DNA of 64,000 nt from Costus lasius (lineage: Eukaryota; Streptophyta; Magnoliopsida; Zingiberales; Costaceae), in the NCBI GenBank assembly GCA_027563935.2, contig CM050454.1, positions 1,534,501 to 1,598,500 of the forward strand. The letters are read 5' to 3'. Both the position numbers and the translations under genes were made by a program. Under the pieces are notes generated by a model that did not search any database, was not told the DNA's origin, and worked only from the letters and a program-made list of their open reading frames with translations. Every line of letters begins with the position of its first letter. Position 1 is the first letter of the stretch. This document shows positions 1 to 12,432 of the stretch, piece after piece.

Positions 1-692
1 AAGAGAGATTTTGAGCGTTTCAATGACGATTGTAGCGTAAACCCTATTTCGGGGCTTGGTGGAAATCCTTTGATGATTTTAATTGCAAACTTTGTATCTA
101 TTTATGTTATTTGGTATGAATTGTGAGCGTATTTTACTTTGACGTATTTATTTCGAGGTTTTACCTTGGCCGAGTAATATCGCGTGTTAGCTGTTATGAT
201 TCATATCGAGAGAAGGATCGTAAGGGTCGAACCCCTGAGTAAAACTTGTGAGACCTCGACACGAGAGTGCTTGGTCTTCGCTCGAGGATTTCATAGTCTG
301 CCATAGAACTCATTAGGTTCGTCTTAGAACGATCCACCGTGAGAGTAGGAGGTCGGTCTAAAACGAACACCGGGGTGTATCACTCGAGAGAGGGCACCTT
401 GTACCCTAGGGTTAGACTCCTTGTGCAAAATCAATAAACCAAATAACTAATATCTTTCTTGTGCGATTAAGATTATCATCGTGGTGGAAGCCGTAGCCCT
501 GAATTCTCTCTTATATCTTTTCTCTACCGAAGTAATTACACTTGTTTGTTTTTGATTTCCGTCTTCAAAAACCCACGTTTCGATTCGCCTAGCTATTAGG
601 ACTCAGACTTTCTAGTACTCAACCTTGTTTCCTGTGGGATTCGACATCTTTTATATTACTTCGACATATCCGTGCACTTGCGGAGTGTGTCA
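1..692 (+). repeat. 5' LTR of the Athila element, 3' part only
   Basis: This stretch matches the end of the complete LTR (about 14575-15256) almost base for base. It ends in CA at 691-692, directly before the primer binding site. The U3 part, with promoter and palindrome array, lies left of the window. Confidence 0.93.
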
Positions 693-698
693 AGTTTT

Positions 699-716
699 TG
701 GCGCCATTGCCGGGGA
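699..716 (+). other. Primer binding site, tRNA-Asp type
   Basis: TGGCGCCATTGCCGGGGA differs at one base (706) from the complement of the 3' end of plant tRNA-Asp, the usual primer of Athila elements. It starts six bases after the LTR end. The 8-bp target duplication of the hAT insertion (710-717) overlaps its last bases, so the hAT element separates the primer site from the leader. Confidence 0.88.
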
Positions 717-717
717 A

Positions 718-1065
718 TAGAGGTGGCCATGGGCCGTGCCTGGGCCCGGGCCCGGTTCGGCCCGACCTCTGGCGGGCCGTGCTAGGCACGACCCGATAGT
801 AACCGTGCCGTGCCGTGCCGGGCACGGCACGACTGCAAAATGCCTGGGCCCTGCACGGCCCGCGGCACGTTTAGGCGTGCCGGCCCAGGCACGGTTCCGT
901 CGGAGAGTGAGCACGGATCCGGCCCGCGGGCTGAGGTCGGCACGCGGGCCGAATACGGCCCAACGGGCCAAATGAGGGACGCGGGCCGTGTTGGGCCCGG
1001 CCCGATTGTAGCCCATGGGTCGATCATAGCCCACGGGCCGACTTTGGCCCACGTGCCAAATTTAA
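718..1065. repeat. GC-rich subterminal repeat array of the hAT element (left)
   Basis: Short units related to GGGCCGTGC and its complement GCACGGCCC recur many times in both orientations and then stop abruptly at AT-rich sequence near 1060. In hAT elements such subterminal motifs are commonly transposase binding sites; that role here is inference. Confidence 0.75.
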
Positions 1066-1340
1066 AAAAAATAAATTAATTTAATAAGTAAATTATTACT
1101 TAATTAAAATATATAAAATATGAAAAAATAAAAAAAATTGAGAAATTAAGAATGTATATTGCACAAATTTTTGAAAAAAATGTTAAAATTTTATATATTT
1201 TAGACCGGACCCATTACAGGCTGCCTACGTACCCCACTCAAAGGAGGAATCAGGTCTACGTAGTTCTCTTTTTACAACTCTTTTTACAACTCTTTCTACA
1301 ACTCTTTTACAACTTTTTTTATAATTATTTATTACAACGT

Positions 1341-3458
1341 TTATCCATTGTTGCTTCCGCTTGCACTTCCAAGACTTTGTTCATCATCATCCGATGAAGT
1401 TGAATGACCACCTTTATCTTGAAGACGATCTTCAGCATCTAGCCAATCCTTAAGACAAATACACATTTCCACGCTTTCTTCGTTCATTCGGCTTCGCTTC
1501 TCGTCCAGCACCCTGCCGCCTGCACTAAAACAAGACTCCGATGCTACAGTAGACACCGGAGGAGTTAGTAGATCACGTGCCATGGCAGAAACCACAGGAT
1601 ATTATTTTCCTTGTAATCTCCACCATGATAAAATATCAAAATTATCTATTTGTTCTTCTGTGAGTAAAGATGTATGATTATTTTCTAAAAAAAATGTTAA
1701 TTCATTAAAATTACTAGATCAACTTGTTGATGTTCCTTTTCTATTTAAAATTGAGCGTATTATTCCTGTAATATTTTTACTACTAGTAGATACATTAGTT
1801 TGAGAGGATGTTGGATTCATTGTATTTCCAAATTTTAAATTATAAATATTATACATTTCATCTAATAAGGTAGAAACTTCATTTTTTTTCTCATCTACTC
1901 CTTCAAGTTCCATATTTTTATAATATTCATCTAATAAAATATGAACACCTTCTAATTTTAATCTAAGATCCATAATTGAAGCTAAACAATATAAAGGAGA
2001 TATATTTTTCCAATATTTTTTAAATTTTGTTTCCATTTTAAAAATTACTTGAAAAACATTTTCATCATGTCTATATTGAGAAAAAATTTCACTAATTAAA
2101 ACTAAATGTTCTAAAATTAAACATGATGTAGGATAATAAACACTAGATAAATGAGTGCTAGCATTATAAAAAATTTCTAAAATATTATGTAGTAACTTTG
2201 CTTTATCCCAATCATTTTCTTCAATATTTCCATCAGGCATTCTTTCATTATAAAATAATGTAAGAGGATCCTTAAATGGAAAACATGTTGTTAGCATATC
2301 ATAAGTAGAATTCCATCGTGTTTTAAAAGCAAGTTTAAATTTTTTATATGACAAACCATAAGATTTACATATTTGTCTAAAATCTTGATTTCTAGAAGTA
2401 GAAGAAGTAACAAATCTAACAGCATTTCTTAATTTAGTTACATGTTCATCTACTTCTCTTATTCCATCTTGAACACATAAGTTTAGAATATGGCATGCAC
2501 ATCGTATATGAAAAGAAGCACTATTAAATATTGGATTTAACAATCTTTTTAATTTATCAATTGCACTATCATTATTACTTGCATTATCAAAACTAATTGA
2601 AAAAATTTTATTAATTATATTATATGAATGTAAAATGCTATGAAATTGTCTAACTATAGCATTTGCAGTATGAGGATATTCAAAAATTTTAAATGCAATA
2701 ATTCTTTTTTGTAAAAAAAATTCACTATCTATCCAATGTGCCGTAATACACATGTATGACTGATCAGAATGATTACTGGTCCAAATATCAGATGTTAAAG
2801 AAATACAAGAAGTTAATGTAATTAAAGCTTGTAAAAGATTAGTTTTATATTCAGAAAAAATTTTTATAGCATCCCTACGCATGGTTTGTCTACTTACTTT
2901 TTTATATTTAGGTTGTAGTGATTTATGTATAAATTTTTCAAATTTATAATTTTCTGCTAAAGAAAATGGTTGTTCATCCCAAACAATAAATTTAGCTAAT
3001 TCTTTTCTAAGAACTTCAGTAGAATAATTAAAAATTTCAAAAGAACTAGAGGAAAGGTTGAGAGTAGCCTGTGCACGATCGATTTGAGTTTGATGGCTTT
3101 TGATGTGGCGAGACAAATGACCAGTTCCACCCGATGATTTGCAAGTCATGACTTTTTTGCACTTCTTGCAGCTGGCTCTTTCTTCGCCGTTAATTATCAC
3201 CACATCGAAGCTCTTCCAAACGTCGCTCGTGCGTTTTCTAGAGCCCGACACAGTAGACTCGTGAGGGTTTGCACTGCATCCCTCCTCTCCCTGCATAGTA
3301 TTAGTAGGCTCAAATTCAACATGATCTTGCTGTTGTTGATTTGGGTCGTAAGGCGGAGGGTTGGCATCTTGATCTTGATCAGGTGGCACCATTAGCTCCT
3401 GCTCTAATGCCTCAATCTCCCATGGTAAAAGATCCCATGTATTGTTAAATCCCGCCAT
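1341..3458 (-). pseudogene. hAT transposase, BED zinc finger plus RNase H-like core, two in-frame stops
   Basis: From the Met at 3458 the frame runs 579 codons to a TGA at 1719-1721. It continues in the same frame to a second stop (TAA, 1602-1604) and then through the dimerization region to 1341. No frameshift is needed. Visible parts are a BED zinc finger at about residues 73-121 (C97, C100, H114, H118), the first catalytic Asp in LTSDIWTS (about 224), a second Asp in SFDNAS (about 291), the conserved CACHILNLCVQ segment, and the hAT C-terminal dimerization motif with ASESCFSAGGRVL after the second stop. Total length, about 705 codons, is normal for plant hAT transposases. Losing the dimerization region should abolish activity unless the stops are read through. 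Confidence 0.92.
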
Positions 3459-4079
3459 TAATTCTACATATAATATTAAAAGTTAGCCAAAAAAATTTAT
3501 AAAATAAAATTAAATACTTACTAATAATAATAAATTATACATTAAAAAATTACCTTATCACGTGTTTGAAGATCGCTTAGTAAGTAAGAACTAAGAAGTT
3601 GAGGTTTCAGCCTTTAACAACCTTAATTTAATCATAATTATGAAAATAATTTATATTAGAATAATTTAAATTTAAGTACAAGTACATTATAAAAGACTAA
3701 AAGTAAATTAATTTACTACTTACTTGATCTTCTCCACGTGACTAGACCGAGGGAGCTTTGAAATCTTGATGGCTAATTGAAACTTTAGAAAAGAGATTAA
3801 GAAAGTATTAAGAGAGAATGAGAAAGTAATCCAAAGTTAATTGGAAACTTGTGTGAAGAAATGAGAGGGTTGGGGGGTCAATTTATAGGGATGAATTGGG
3901 TGTAAAATTACATATTTATCCCCTATTTTTAATTATTAAAAGGGGCTAAAATGGTAATTTTATAACATAAAGACAATTATATCCCTAACTTTTAAATTTT
4001 TTCAAACCGTTATAGGGCTATTTGGGTAAAAACGCATGCTCAATTCGAATTTTCGAACGTTGCCGCTCATTCTCTTCGT

Positions 4080-4271
4080 GTCGTGCCCGTGCCGGCCCGC
4101 GTGCCATGCTCGGCATGGCCCGCGGGCCGCAAACCTCCGGCCCAGCACGACCCGAGACGGGCCACGGCCGCCCGCGGCCCGTTGACTTGGTCAACGGGCC
4201 GAGCCGTGCCCGGCCCGTGTCGTGCCGGGCCGTGCGGGCCGCGGGCCGGCCCGGCCCGTTGGCCATCTCTA
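4080..4271. repeat. GC-rich subterminal repeat array of the hAT element (right)
   Basis: The array has the same vocabulary as the left end (GGCCCGT, GCACGGCCC, CGGGCCG) in mixed orientations, shorter than the left array, and runs into the terminal inverted repeat at 4271. It also contains GTTGACTTGGTCAAC (4180-4194), a near-palindrome. Confidence 0.75.
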
Positions 4272-4415
4272 CCGGGGAACAACGGTTGATATTAGTATAT
4301 TTCTGAGAATTGGTAGACTAGGCTTTAGGTTAGTTTTTCTTTACTGCACTGTTATTTTTTTTTTCCTTTTATTTACTTGCTGTCTTAGAACTTTATAATT
4401 CTGACTGACCGTTTT
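4272..4415 (+). other. Athila leader between primer site and gag
   Basis: This is the untranslated leader that followed the primer site before the hAT insertion. It is AT-rich, with a T9 run near 4350. I see no coding potential. Confidence 0.6.
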
Positions 4416-5680
4416 ATGCGAAGAAGTTCTAGGGCAGGTATATTTTTTGACTTTGACCCAGAGATCGAGCGCACCTTCAGGACAAGAAGGAAGCAAAATC
4501 AAATTCTGAAGAAAGAAATCATGAACTATCCAGGAGGAGAAAATCAGATGGAACACATTCAACTTGATGTGAACAATGACCGAGTACAACAACCAATGAG
4601 CAACAACTATAATAACAACAGGACATTGTAGGATTATTCGACACCTTACACTTACGATTTTCAATCAGGAATTGCTAGGCCCGTTGTTGAGACCAACAAC
4701 TTCGAAATAAAACCTGCTATTCTTTCTATGGTGCAACAAAACCGATTTGGTGGTTTTCCTCTTGAGGACCCCAACATGCACCTTTCTATTTTTTTGGAAT
4801 ATTGTGACATGTTGAAAATTAACAGTGTGTCTGCTGATGCTATCAGGTTGCGACTATTTCCCTTCTCTTTGAGGGATAGGGCGAGAGCTTGGCTGCACAC
4901 ACTACCTGCTGCTTTGATAAGAACATGGGTAGAGCTTTCTCAAGCCTTTCTCTCCAAGTACTTCCCTCCATCAAAGACAATCCAATTGCGAAATCAGATA
5001 ACGAGCTTCATGCAAAAGGATGGAGAGTCTCTATATGAAGCTTGGGAGAGGTTTAAGGAGCTCCAAAGGATGTGTCCACATCACGGTGTTGAGACCTGTG
5101 TTTTGATCCAAACATTCTACAGCGGTTTGGATTACAACACGAGGCTTATAGTGGACGCTGTAGCAAGAGGCGCCTTGATGAATAGGAGAGTTGAAGATGC
5201 AATGAACCTCCTTGAGGATATGACGATTAACCATCACCAATGGACATCTGAGAGGGGTACTTCTACCAAGAAGTCAGGTAAGTATGACCTAGACTCTCTT
5301 ACTGCACTCACGGCTAAGGTTGATAATTTGACTAGAAAGCTTGATTCTTGGTCTGTTAATTCTATGGATGTTAACAATATTTTTTGTGAGGTCTGTGGAG
5401 TTGTAGGTCATGCAGGGGCAGATTGTCAGGCGGGAGATGGACAGATGGCTGCGGCTCACCGTGAGCAATTTAATGCAGTTGGAAACTTCAACCAGAACAA
5501 TAACCCTTATTCCAACTACTACAATCTAGGATGGCGCAACCATCCAAATTTCTCTTACCGGACAACTCAGCCAATTCAGCCTGGACAAGTTCCACCACAG
5601 CAGACCCAGCCCCCACAAGGAAACTTTAGGCAACCCCAACAGAACAATTTCAGACCACTAGGATCCAGGCCAGAAACTAT
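4416..5680 (+). pseudogene. gag: Athila gag, broken
   Basis: Gag is the capsid/nucleocapsid protein that forms the retrotransposon particle. From the Met at 4416 the frame reaches a TAG at 4629-4631, then continues in the same frame. The retrotransposon gag domain is clear at about residues 125-230, with the typical LRLFPFSLRDRARAWL and WERFKELQRMCPHHG segments. A zinc knuckle CEVCGVVGHAGADC (CX2CX4HX4C) lies at about nucleotides 5391-5432, followed by a Gln/Pro/Asn-rich tail. The gag frame runs out of homology near 5675-5685, where the reading shifts into the pol frame. In that frame a further TAG stands at 5705-5707. One nonsense codon, one frameshift and one more nonsense codon therefore separate gag from pol. 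Confidence 0.9.
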
Positions 5681-5761
5681 AATGCACCACCACCACCGCA
5701 ACAATAGCCAAGGCCGAACAATGATTCAAATCTGGGCAAGCAACTTGAAGGACTTACAGAT

Positions 5762-8700
5762 ATGATGAAGATGATGATGACGAGGATGGATTCCCTAGAA
5801 ACACACAATAAAATGCTAGAGAGTCAGCTAGCCCAGCAAGCTAGTTCATCATCGAGAGTACCAGGGAAGCTACAATCCCAACCAGAAGTAAACCCGAGGG
5901 AGCATTGCAATGCAATCTCCACTCGGAGCGGCAAGCAACTGGAAGATCCAAAGATGCCGACTGATGACAGAAGAGATGAGTCAATTACTGAGCCTGTGGA
6001 ACCACATGCAGATGTAACACCAGTGGCACCTGAACCAGTTGAGGAGGAGTGGCCCTATGTGGGACCGCCAGCATATAAGCCACCGATTCCCTTTCCACAG
6101 AGGCTTGTCAAGGCTAAATTGGACAAGCAGTTTAGTAAGTTTTTAGAGATTTTAAAGAAACTTTATATTAACATCCATTTCGTTGATGCTCTTTTGCAGA
6201 TGCCGACTTATGCGAAATTCCTGAAAGGCATCTTATCAAACAAGAAGAAGCTAGAAGATCAAGGGACCGTTGCACTTATTGAGGAGTGCAGCGCCATCAT
6301 CCAGAACAAGCTCCCTCAGAAGCTGAAGGACCCAGGCAGTTTTTCCATACCATGCCAGATTGGGGAGATATCTTTTCAGAGAGCTTTGTGCGATCTAGGA
6401 GCAAGCATTAGCCTCATGCCACTATCACTCTGTAAAAGGCTAGATTTAGGAGATTTGCAACCAACTAATATTTCCATACAGCTTGCAGACAGATCTGTAC
6501 GCCACCCAGTTGGTATTTTAGAGGATGTACCTGTTAAAGTAGGAGATTACTTTATTCCTGCTGATTTTATTATCTTGGAAATTGACGAGGATGACAGGCT
6601 CCCGATCATTTTGGGGAGACCTTTTCTTGCCACTGCAGGCGCTGTCATGGATGTCAAGAATGAGAAACTATCTTTGAACATTTGTGACAACGTTATTCAA
6701 TTTGATTTAACTGATACCTTAAAAAAACCTTCTCTTGCAAGTACATGCTGCAGCATTGACATTGTGGAGAAAGCAACACAGGATATTGAACCGCCCGGGA
6801 CAAAAGTGGAACCACTGGAGCTTGCCCTAACAAACTTTGTCGACAAAGATGAAAAAGGGGAAGCTGAGAAGTTTATTACAATGCTAGACGCTGATGCAAG
6901 CCCTGAAAACAAGAAAGAAGAAATTCAGGAGAGTCAGGAACAGAAGAAAATTGAACTCAAGAACTTGCCTAGCACATTGAGATACGAATTCTTGGGAGAT
7001 GATTCTACATCCCCCGTGATTGTTAGTGCGGCGTTGGACAAGGAGCAAGCCGAATTACTGCTTAATGAACTTCGCCTCCACAGGAAGGTAATAGGTTACT
7101 CATTAGATGACATAAAAGGGATTAACCCTTCTGTTTGCATGCACAGGATCCTATTGGAAGACAACTGTAAACCTTCCGTGGAGTTCGAGCGCCGACTAAA
7201 CCCGCATCTAAAGGATGTAGTGAAGAAAGAAGTGCTCAAACTATTAGACGCCGGAGTTATTTATCCAATCTCAGACAGCTCTTGGGTGAGTCCCGTAAAT
7301 GTTGTACCCAAGAAAGGCGGCGTCATAGTGATAAAGATCGAGACAGATGAGCTGATACCTACGCGCACGGTCACAGGACATAGAATGTGCATAGATTACA
7401 GGAAGTTGAATTCGGCCATGCGAAAGGATCATTTCCCTCTTCCATTTATAGATCAGATGTTAGATAGATTGGCGCATAATTCTTATTTTTGTTTTTTGGA
7501 TGGCTTATCAGGTTTCCTCCAGATCCCTATCCACCTGGATGACCAGGAGAAAATAACTTTTACATGTCCCTACGGCACATATGCGTATCGAAGAATGCCC
7601 TTTGGCCTCTGCAACGCCCCCGCGACCTTTCAGCGAGCAATGATGACCATATTTTCTGATTTTAACGAAGAATTCATGGATATATTTATGGACGATTTTT
7701 CTGTATATAGTTCTTCATTCCATCATTGCTTGTCTCATTTGTCTAAGGTTTTGCAGAGGTGCGAAGAGGTGAATCTAGTTTTGAATTGGGAGAAGTGCCA
7801 CTTCATGGTCAAGGAAGGCATTGTCCTTGGGCACCTAGTATCTGAACGAGGGATAGAGGTGGACAGAGCGAAGATTGAAGTCATTGAACATCTCAAGCCG
7901 CCTACATCAGTGAAGGGGATCAGGAGCTTTCTTGGACACGCCGGCTTCTACAGAAGATATATTAAAGATTTTTCTAAGATAGCTCGCTCCTTAACTAATT
8001 TGCTTGCTAAAGATGCTATGTTTTGCTTTGACAGGGACTGCGAGGAAACCTTCTCGAAACTCAAGGATGCATTAATCTCTGCTCCAATAATTCAACCCCC
8101 AGATTGGTCACTACCTTTTGAGCTGATGTGTGATGCTAGCGACCAAGCTGTTGGGGCGGTCTTGAGACAGAGGAAGGATAAGAAGCTTCACGCCATCTAT
8201 TATGCCAGTCGCACACTTGACGACACTCAGATAAATTATGCGACTACGGAGAAGGAGCTGCTAGCGATTGTCTTTGCTTTTGATAAGTTTCGCTCCTACC
8301 TTGTTAATTCAAAAGTAATCGTGTTTACTGATCATGCAGCCATAAAATACCTGATCAACAAGAAGGACGCAAAGCCATGGCTCATTCGATGGATCTTCCT
8401 CTTGCAAGAATTCGATATAGAGATCAGAGACAAGAAGGGGAGTGAAAATCTGGTGGCTGATCATCTTTCCAGACTTGACCGCAGCGCAGACAAAGAAATT
8501 GATGCAGAATTAGAGATTAATGATACATTCCCTGAAGAGCACCTTTATGCCTTATTAGATCAACAAGTCCCATGGTATGCATATTTTGTTAATTACATTG
8601 TGTCTAATATTTTTCCTCCAGACCTCACTTTTCAGAGGAAGAAGCGGTTTCTACATGATGTAAAGTTTTATTATTGGGACGAGCCATATTTATACCGGAG

Positions 8701-9868
8701 GTGTGCGGATGGATTATACAGACGATGCGTGCCCGAGGAGGAGATACAAGATGTGTTGACCCATTGCCATGCTTCACCTTATAGAGGACATGCGGGGGCT
8801 TCTAAAACAGCTTTTAAAGTTTTACAGTTTGGTTTATATTGGCCCTCCATATTTTATGATGCTAAACGTTTTGTTTCCACTTGTGACAGTTGTCAACGGA
8901 CTGGAAACTTATCAAAAAGGGACGAGTTGCCACTCAACAATATCATAGAAGTAGAAATTTTTGATGTATGGGGGATAGACTTCATGGGCCCCTTCCCCTC
9001 TTCATGTGGAAAACGGTACATCTTGATCGTCGTTGACTACGTGTCGAAGTGGGTTGAGGCATCTGCCGAAGCTACAAACGATTCCAGAGCTGTTATGAGG
9101 TTTATGAAGCGAACTATCTTCCCCCGGTTTGGAGTCCCACGCTTTCTGATTAGCGATGGCGGCTCCCACTTTATTGAGCAAAGGTTTAGAGCATTATTTT
9201 AAAAGTATGGTGTACGACACAAAATTGCTACTCTCTACCATCCTTAAACTAGTGGTCAGGTAGAGGTCTCCAATAGAGAAATCAAACAAATTTTGGAGAA
9301 AACTGTATCGCGATCACGGAAGGATTGGGCGATAAAATTACCCGATGCTTTATGGGCGTATAGGACGGCGTTTAAGACGCCCCTTGGTATGTCTCCTTTC
9401 CAACTTATTTATGGAAAATCATGTCACTTATCTATTGAACTTGAGCACAGGGCGTATTGGACTGTCAAACAAATCAACTTTGATTTCAAGAACGGCAGTG
9501 AAAGGAGAAAGCTTCAACTTGATGAATTGGAAGAATTGCGCCTTTTTGCTTATGAGAATGTCAAGAGCTACAAAGCACACACCAAATTTTGGCACGACAA
9601 GCGCATAATAAAGAAAGAATTTCATGAGGGGGACAAAGTACTTCTGTTTAATTCAAGACTTTGATTGTTTCCATGAAAGCTTCGAACGAGGTGGTCCGGT
9701 CCTTTCATAGTTCAGAAAGTTCAACCTTATGGTGCTATCATGATTTGGACAGAACAAACTGGGAGCTTCACAGTAAACGGGCACCGCCTCAAGCACTACT
9801 TTGAAGATGAGCGGGTCGAAAGAGAGGAAGTTCTAGCTCTTTCAGACCCCCCGAATTTGCAACCTTGA
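5762..9868 (+). pseudogene. pol: Athila pol: protease, reverse transcriptase, RNase H, integrase; four in-frame stops
   Basis: Homology begins upstream in the same frame (from about 5708); 5762 is the first Met. Domains in order: protease with [11 protein letters not shown] (about residue 210); RT with [21 protein letters not shown] and the catalytic FMDDFS (about 643); RNase H with [19 protein letters not shown] and [10 protein letters not shown] (about 785-865); integrase with an HHCC zinc region (about 1000-1045), WGIDFMGPF and ISDGGSHF. Stops at 9200-9202 and 9245-9247 separate these from the third integrase catalytic residue in SNREIKQ. Further stops stand at 9662-9664 and 9674-9676, and the true end is a TGA at 9866-9868. 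The whole stretch stays in one frame, so decay here is by nonsense changes, several of them compatible with C-to-T. Confidence 0.93.
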
Positions 9869-10912
9869 AAACTCTTATGGTCGAGCTACCGACCTTAAAC
9901 TAGCACTCTTGGGAGACAACCCAAGTTTTTGCTTTATTCTAGTTTTATGCATAGTTTCTCTTCGATATTAGTTAGTGTTTTAAACTGTTGGTTTCTTTTC
10001 CATTTTATATTTTGGTTTTCTAGAGGGAATTGCTACTAAATTGATGTCTCTTTATAATGTAGGATGAAGATGGAGCGCATGAGAATTTTTTCAGAATTTT
10101 TGGGCATATCAGTGAAAATCACGGCCTGGTGAACCCCATGGGGTTCACCATTGAAGTGCACTGTGCAGCGCGTCCAGAGTTTGTGACCAGAGAGTTTCAC
10201 AGCCAGGTGAACCCCACGGGGTTCACAAGAAATTCAGCATGCGTAGGAAGCATCCAGAGAACTTCACAGGCAGGTGAACCCCACGGGGTTCACCATCTTT
10301 CCGAATACCAGAAAATCTCCAGAACGCTTCATGGCCCGGTGAACCCCAGCGGGTTCACCCGTGCTTCTGTTGCAACAACCTGACCACAGAGAACATCACG
10401 GGCTAGTGAACCCGGGCGGGTTCACTGGTATTCTACCCTTGTGTTCGCCCGAAGCTAGGGCAACCCGAGCCGACATTTTCGCCGCCGCCCCCAAATCTCG
10501 CCGAGATCTCTTCGATCCCGTAACTCTCCCTTATTTCCAAACATAGAGGAGATCTTTCTGGCCTAGATTCGAGCTTCCTCACAAGGGGGACAGGCCTCAT
10601 CTCAGTTTCACCCCGAATTTTCATATCGGCAGGCTTTGCGAGTTTCCGCTGCCACTTCCCGATTTGGACGATGACAACCAGATCGCGCTGCCTTCTCTCG
10701 TTCTCAACACTCAAGGGCAATCTTTCAGGTTTTGATTTACGATCCCTTGCAATCCGATCAAGATCTTCTCGCCGGTTTCACGCCAGATTTTCGTGTCGCC
10801 TGTTCTCCCCGATTTTTCCACTGTTCCGCCACCGCTTTCGTTCCTTGAGCACCACCAGCCAGGTTTTACAACCAGAACTCGCTGCCAACTTAAGATCACC
10901 ACCACAACCACC
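9869..10912 (+). other. Athila noncoding spacer between pol and third ORF
   Basis: No supported coding sequence. It holds the five-copy palindrome array (10127-10426). A C/T-rich stretch with several short open frames (10440-10910) follows, which may act as leader for the third ORF. Confidence 0.65.
10127..10426. repeat. Array of five palindromes spaced about 66 bp (internal)
   Basis: Cores lie at 10128-10149, 10206-10226, 10273-10294, 10338-10359 and 10405-10426. Each joins GGTGAACCCC to GGGGTTCACC or a close variant. The first is a perfect palindrome, extended to 24 bp at 10127-10150. Start-to-start spacing is 78, 67, 65 and 67 bp. Most cores are preceded by CACGGCC-like sequence. Sequence between cores differs. 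In the fifth core the outer G and C have both changed, to A and T, which preserves the symmetry. Confidence 0.9.
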
Positions 10913-12432
10913 ATGCCTCCAAGGACGAAAGTCATGGCTACCAAGCGGACCTCACGCCATCAACAGGCGCTGTCCGATTCATCCGGTACCGACGATGAGG
11001 AGTACGAGCCGACACCTACACCTCCATCACGCCGGCCATCTTTAGCGGCGACTCCAGGCTCTTCCACATCTCGCCATGGTCGCACTCCTTCCAGCCGACC
11101 ACAGCCATATGCCTCTCCCCCGAACGAATTCGGGATTGTCTTCCGCGACGCCGGCCAGGAGCAGCGCTACCAGATATTGCGTCAGCGTCGAGTCCTAAAC
11201 ACGAGATACCTTGATAGGGGGACATTGCAGATGCTGGGGATGTTGGACGATGTTGATATGATGTATGCTGCAGTGGGTTTGGAGCAGTTCCAGCGACTAT
11301 TTTCTCCCACCTATGTCGGCGTGACATTGGAATTTTTGAGTTCTTTAGAAGTGAAAGCTGACCCTATTCTTGAAGAATATCCAGGGAGTTTGACATTTTG
11401 ACTGGGTAATATCGAGCACACTCTTACTCTCTCGCAGTTTCGTAGCATATATGGTTTTCCAGAGCCTTGTGTTCGCAGGGTCCCCACTAAGTATAGTGAG
11501 CAGGGCTTTTGGGGCGCGACTACCAACGAGCACATCTATTCCGCTCGTGTGGCCCGTGCGTCCAGCCTATGCAACCCTGTGATAAAATATGTCCACCGCG
11601 TGTCGGCCCACACCTTATTTGGCCGCGGTGAGAGTGATGGTATGGTGCGGCAGACTGAGATATTCTATCTGTGGTGTATGCTTTACAATTTTCGAGTGGA
11701 CTCTGGGTTTTATTTGGCAAAGCAGTTCAGCCACGTCGCCCGCTCTCTGAAAGGGCGATAGTGATTGGCGGTTTGATCACGCTTCTGGCAGTTTCCTTGG
11801 GCATTATTCCATATGGCACACTGGAAGCTACTAGCACCACGAGGCTTGACATCGAGTCTTGTGTCGCTATGAAGCTGATCGTTCATAGGGGAGACTCATA
11901 CTGCATGACATTTAAAGGAAGCCAGTTTTGCCTTTCATTACCGAACCCAGAGCGCACGACAGTCAGAGTTTGAGGAAACTGGCGCATCCAGCTAGTTGAG
12001 GATGCACAGCCAGATCCAGTCGACACCGCACCACCAACTCCAGGCACCTTCTCTTTTGGTGGCACCTCTTCTCACGATTCTATGATATATGTGTTGCAGG
12101 AAATCAAGGAGGAGCAGCACCATCAAAGGGAGGTGATCGATCACATTGACACCACTATCTCTCACATGCAGCAGGACTACGCCGCTCGATGGGAATCAAA
12201 TGAAGCTGGTATGCAACGTCAGCATCACATGTTGAGCTCTATTTGGGGGAAGCTATCCGCGATTGATGAGCGCCTCACCTTCGCATCTGAGGAGCACAAG
12301 GCTCAGATGGACATCTCCTCCGACAGCATTTTTCCTTCAGATGAGGAGGTTGAGCCGAATTATAGCGCGCGGGGGAAGAAGAAGAGCTCGAGCTCGAGGG
12401 CTTCAGGGTCTCGCTCGCGCAAGCGGAAGTAG
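10913..12432 (+). pseudogene. Athila third ORF (position of an env-like gene), broken
   Basis: From the Met at 10913 the product has a low-complexity Ser/Pro/Thr N-terminus. Then comes a segment typical of the protein family found in Athila elements (NTRYLDRGTLQMLGMLDD and SPTYVGVTLEFLSSLE). The frame is broken by a TGA at 11399-11401, a one-base frameshift near 11759 and a TGA at 11971-11973. It then continues to a TAG at 12430-12432. A predicted coiled-coil-like stretch (about 12085-12310) and a very basic Ser/Arg/Lys tail (12373-12429) close the protein. The family's function is unknown. It lies where an envelope gene would be in a retrovirus, but I see no convincing signal peptide or fusion peptide. 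Confidence 0.82.

Larger units (their letters stand above)
718..4271 (-). mobile_element. hAT-superfamily DNA transposon, complete ends
   Basis: The ends are TAGAGGTGGCCA at 718 and, on the other strand, TAGAGATGGCCA at 4271. They are flanked by the identical 8-bp duplication CCGGGGAA at 710-717 and 4272-4279, which is diagnostic of hAT insertion. Inside are GC-rich subterminal arrays at both ends, an AT-rich core and one transposase gene on the minus strand. Joining the flanks at the duplication gives a continuous Athila primer-site and leader region, so the hAT arrived later. The transposase has two in-frame stops, so the copy is probably non-autonomous now. Confidence 0.95.
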
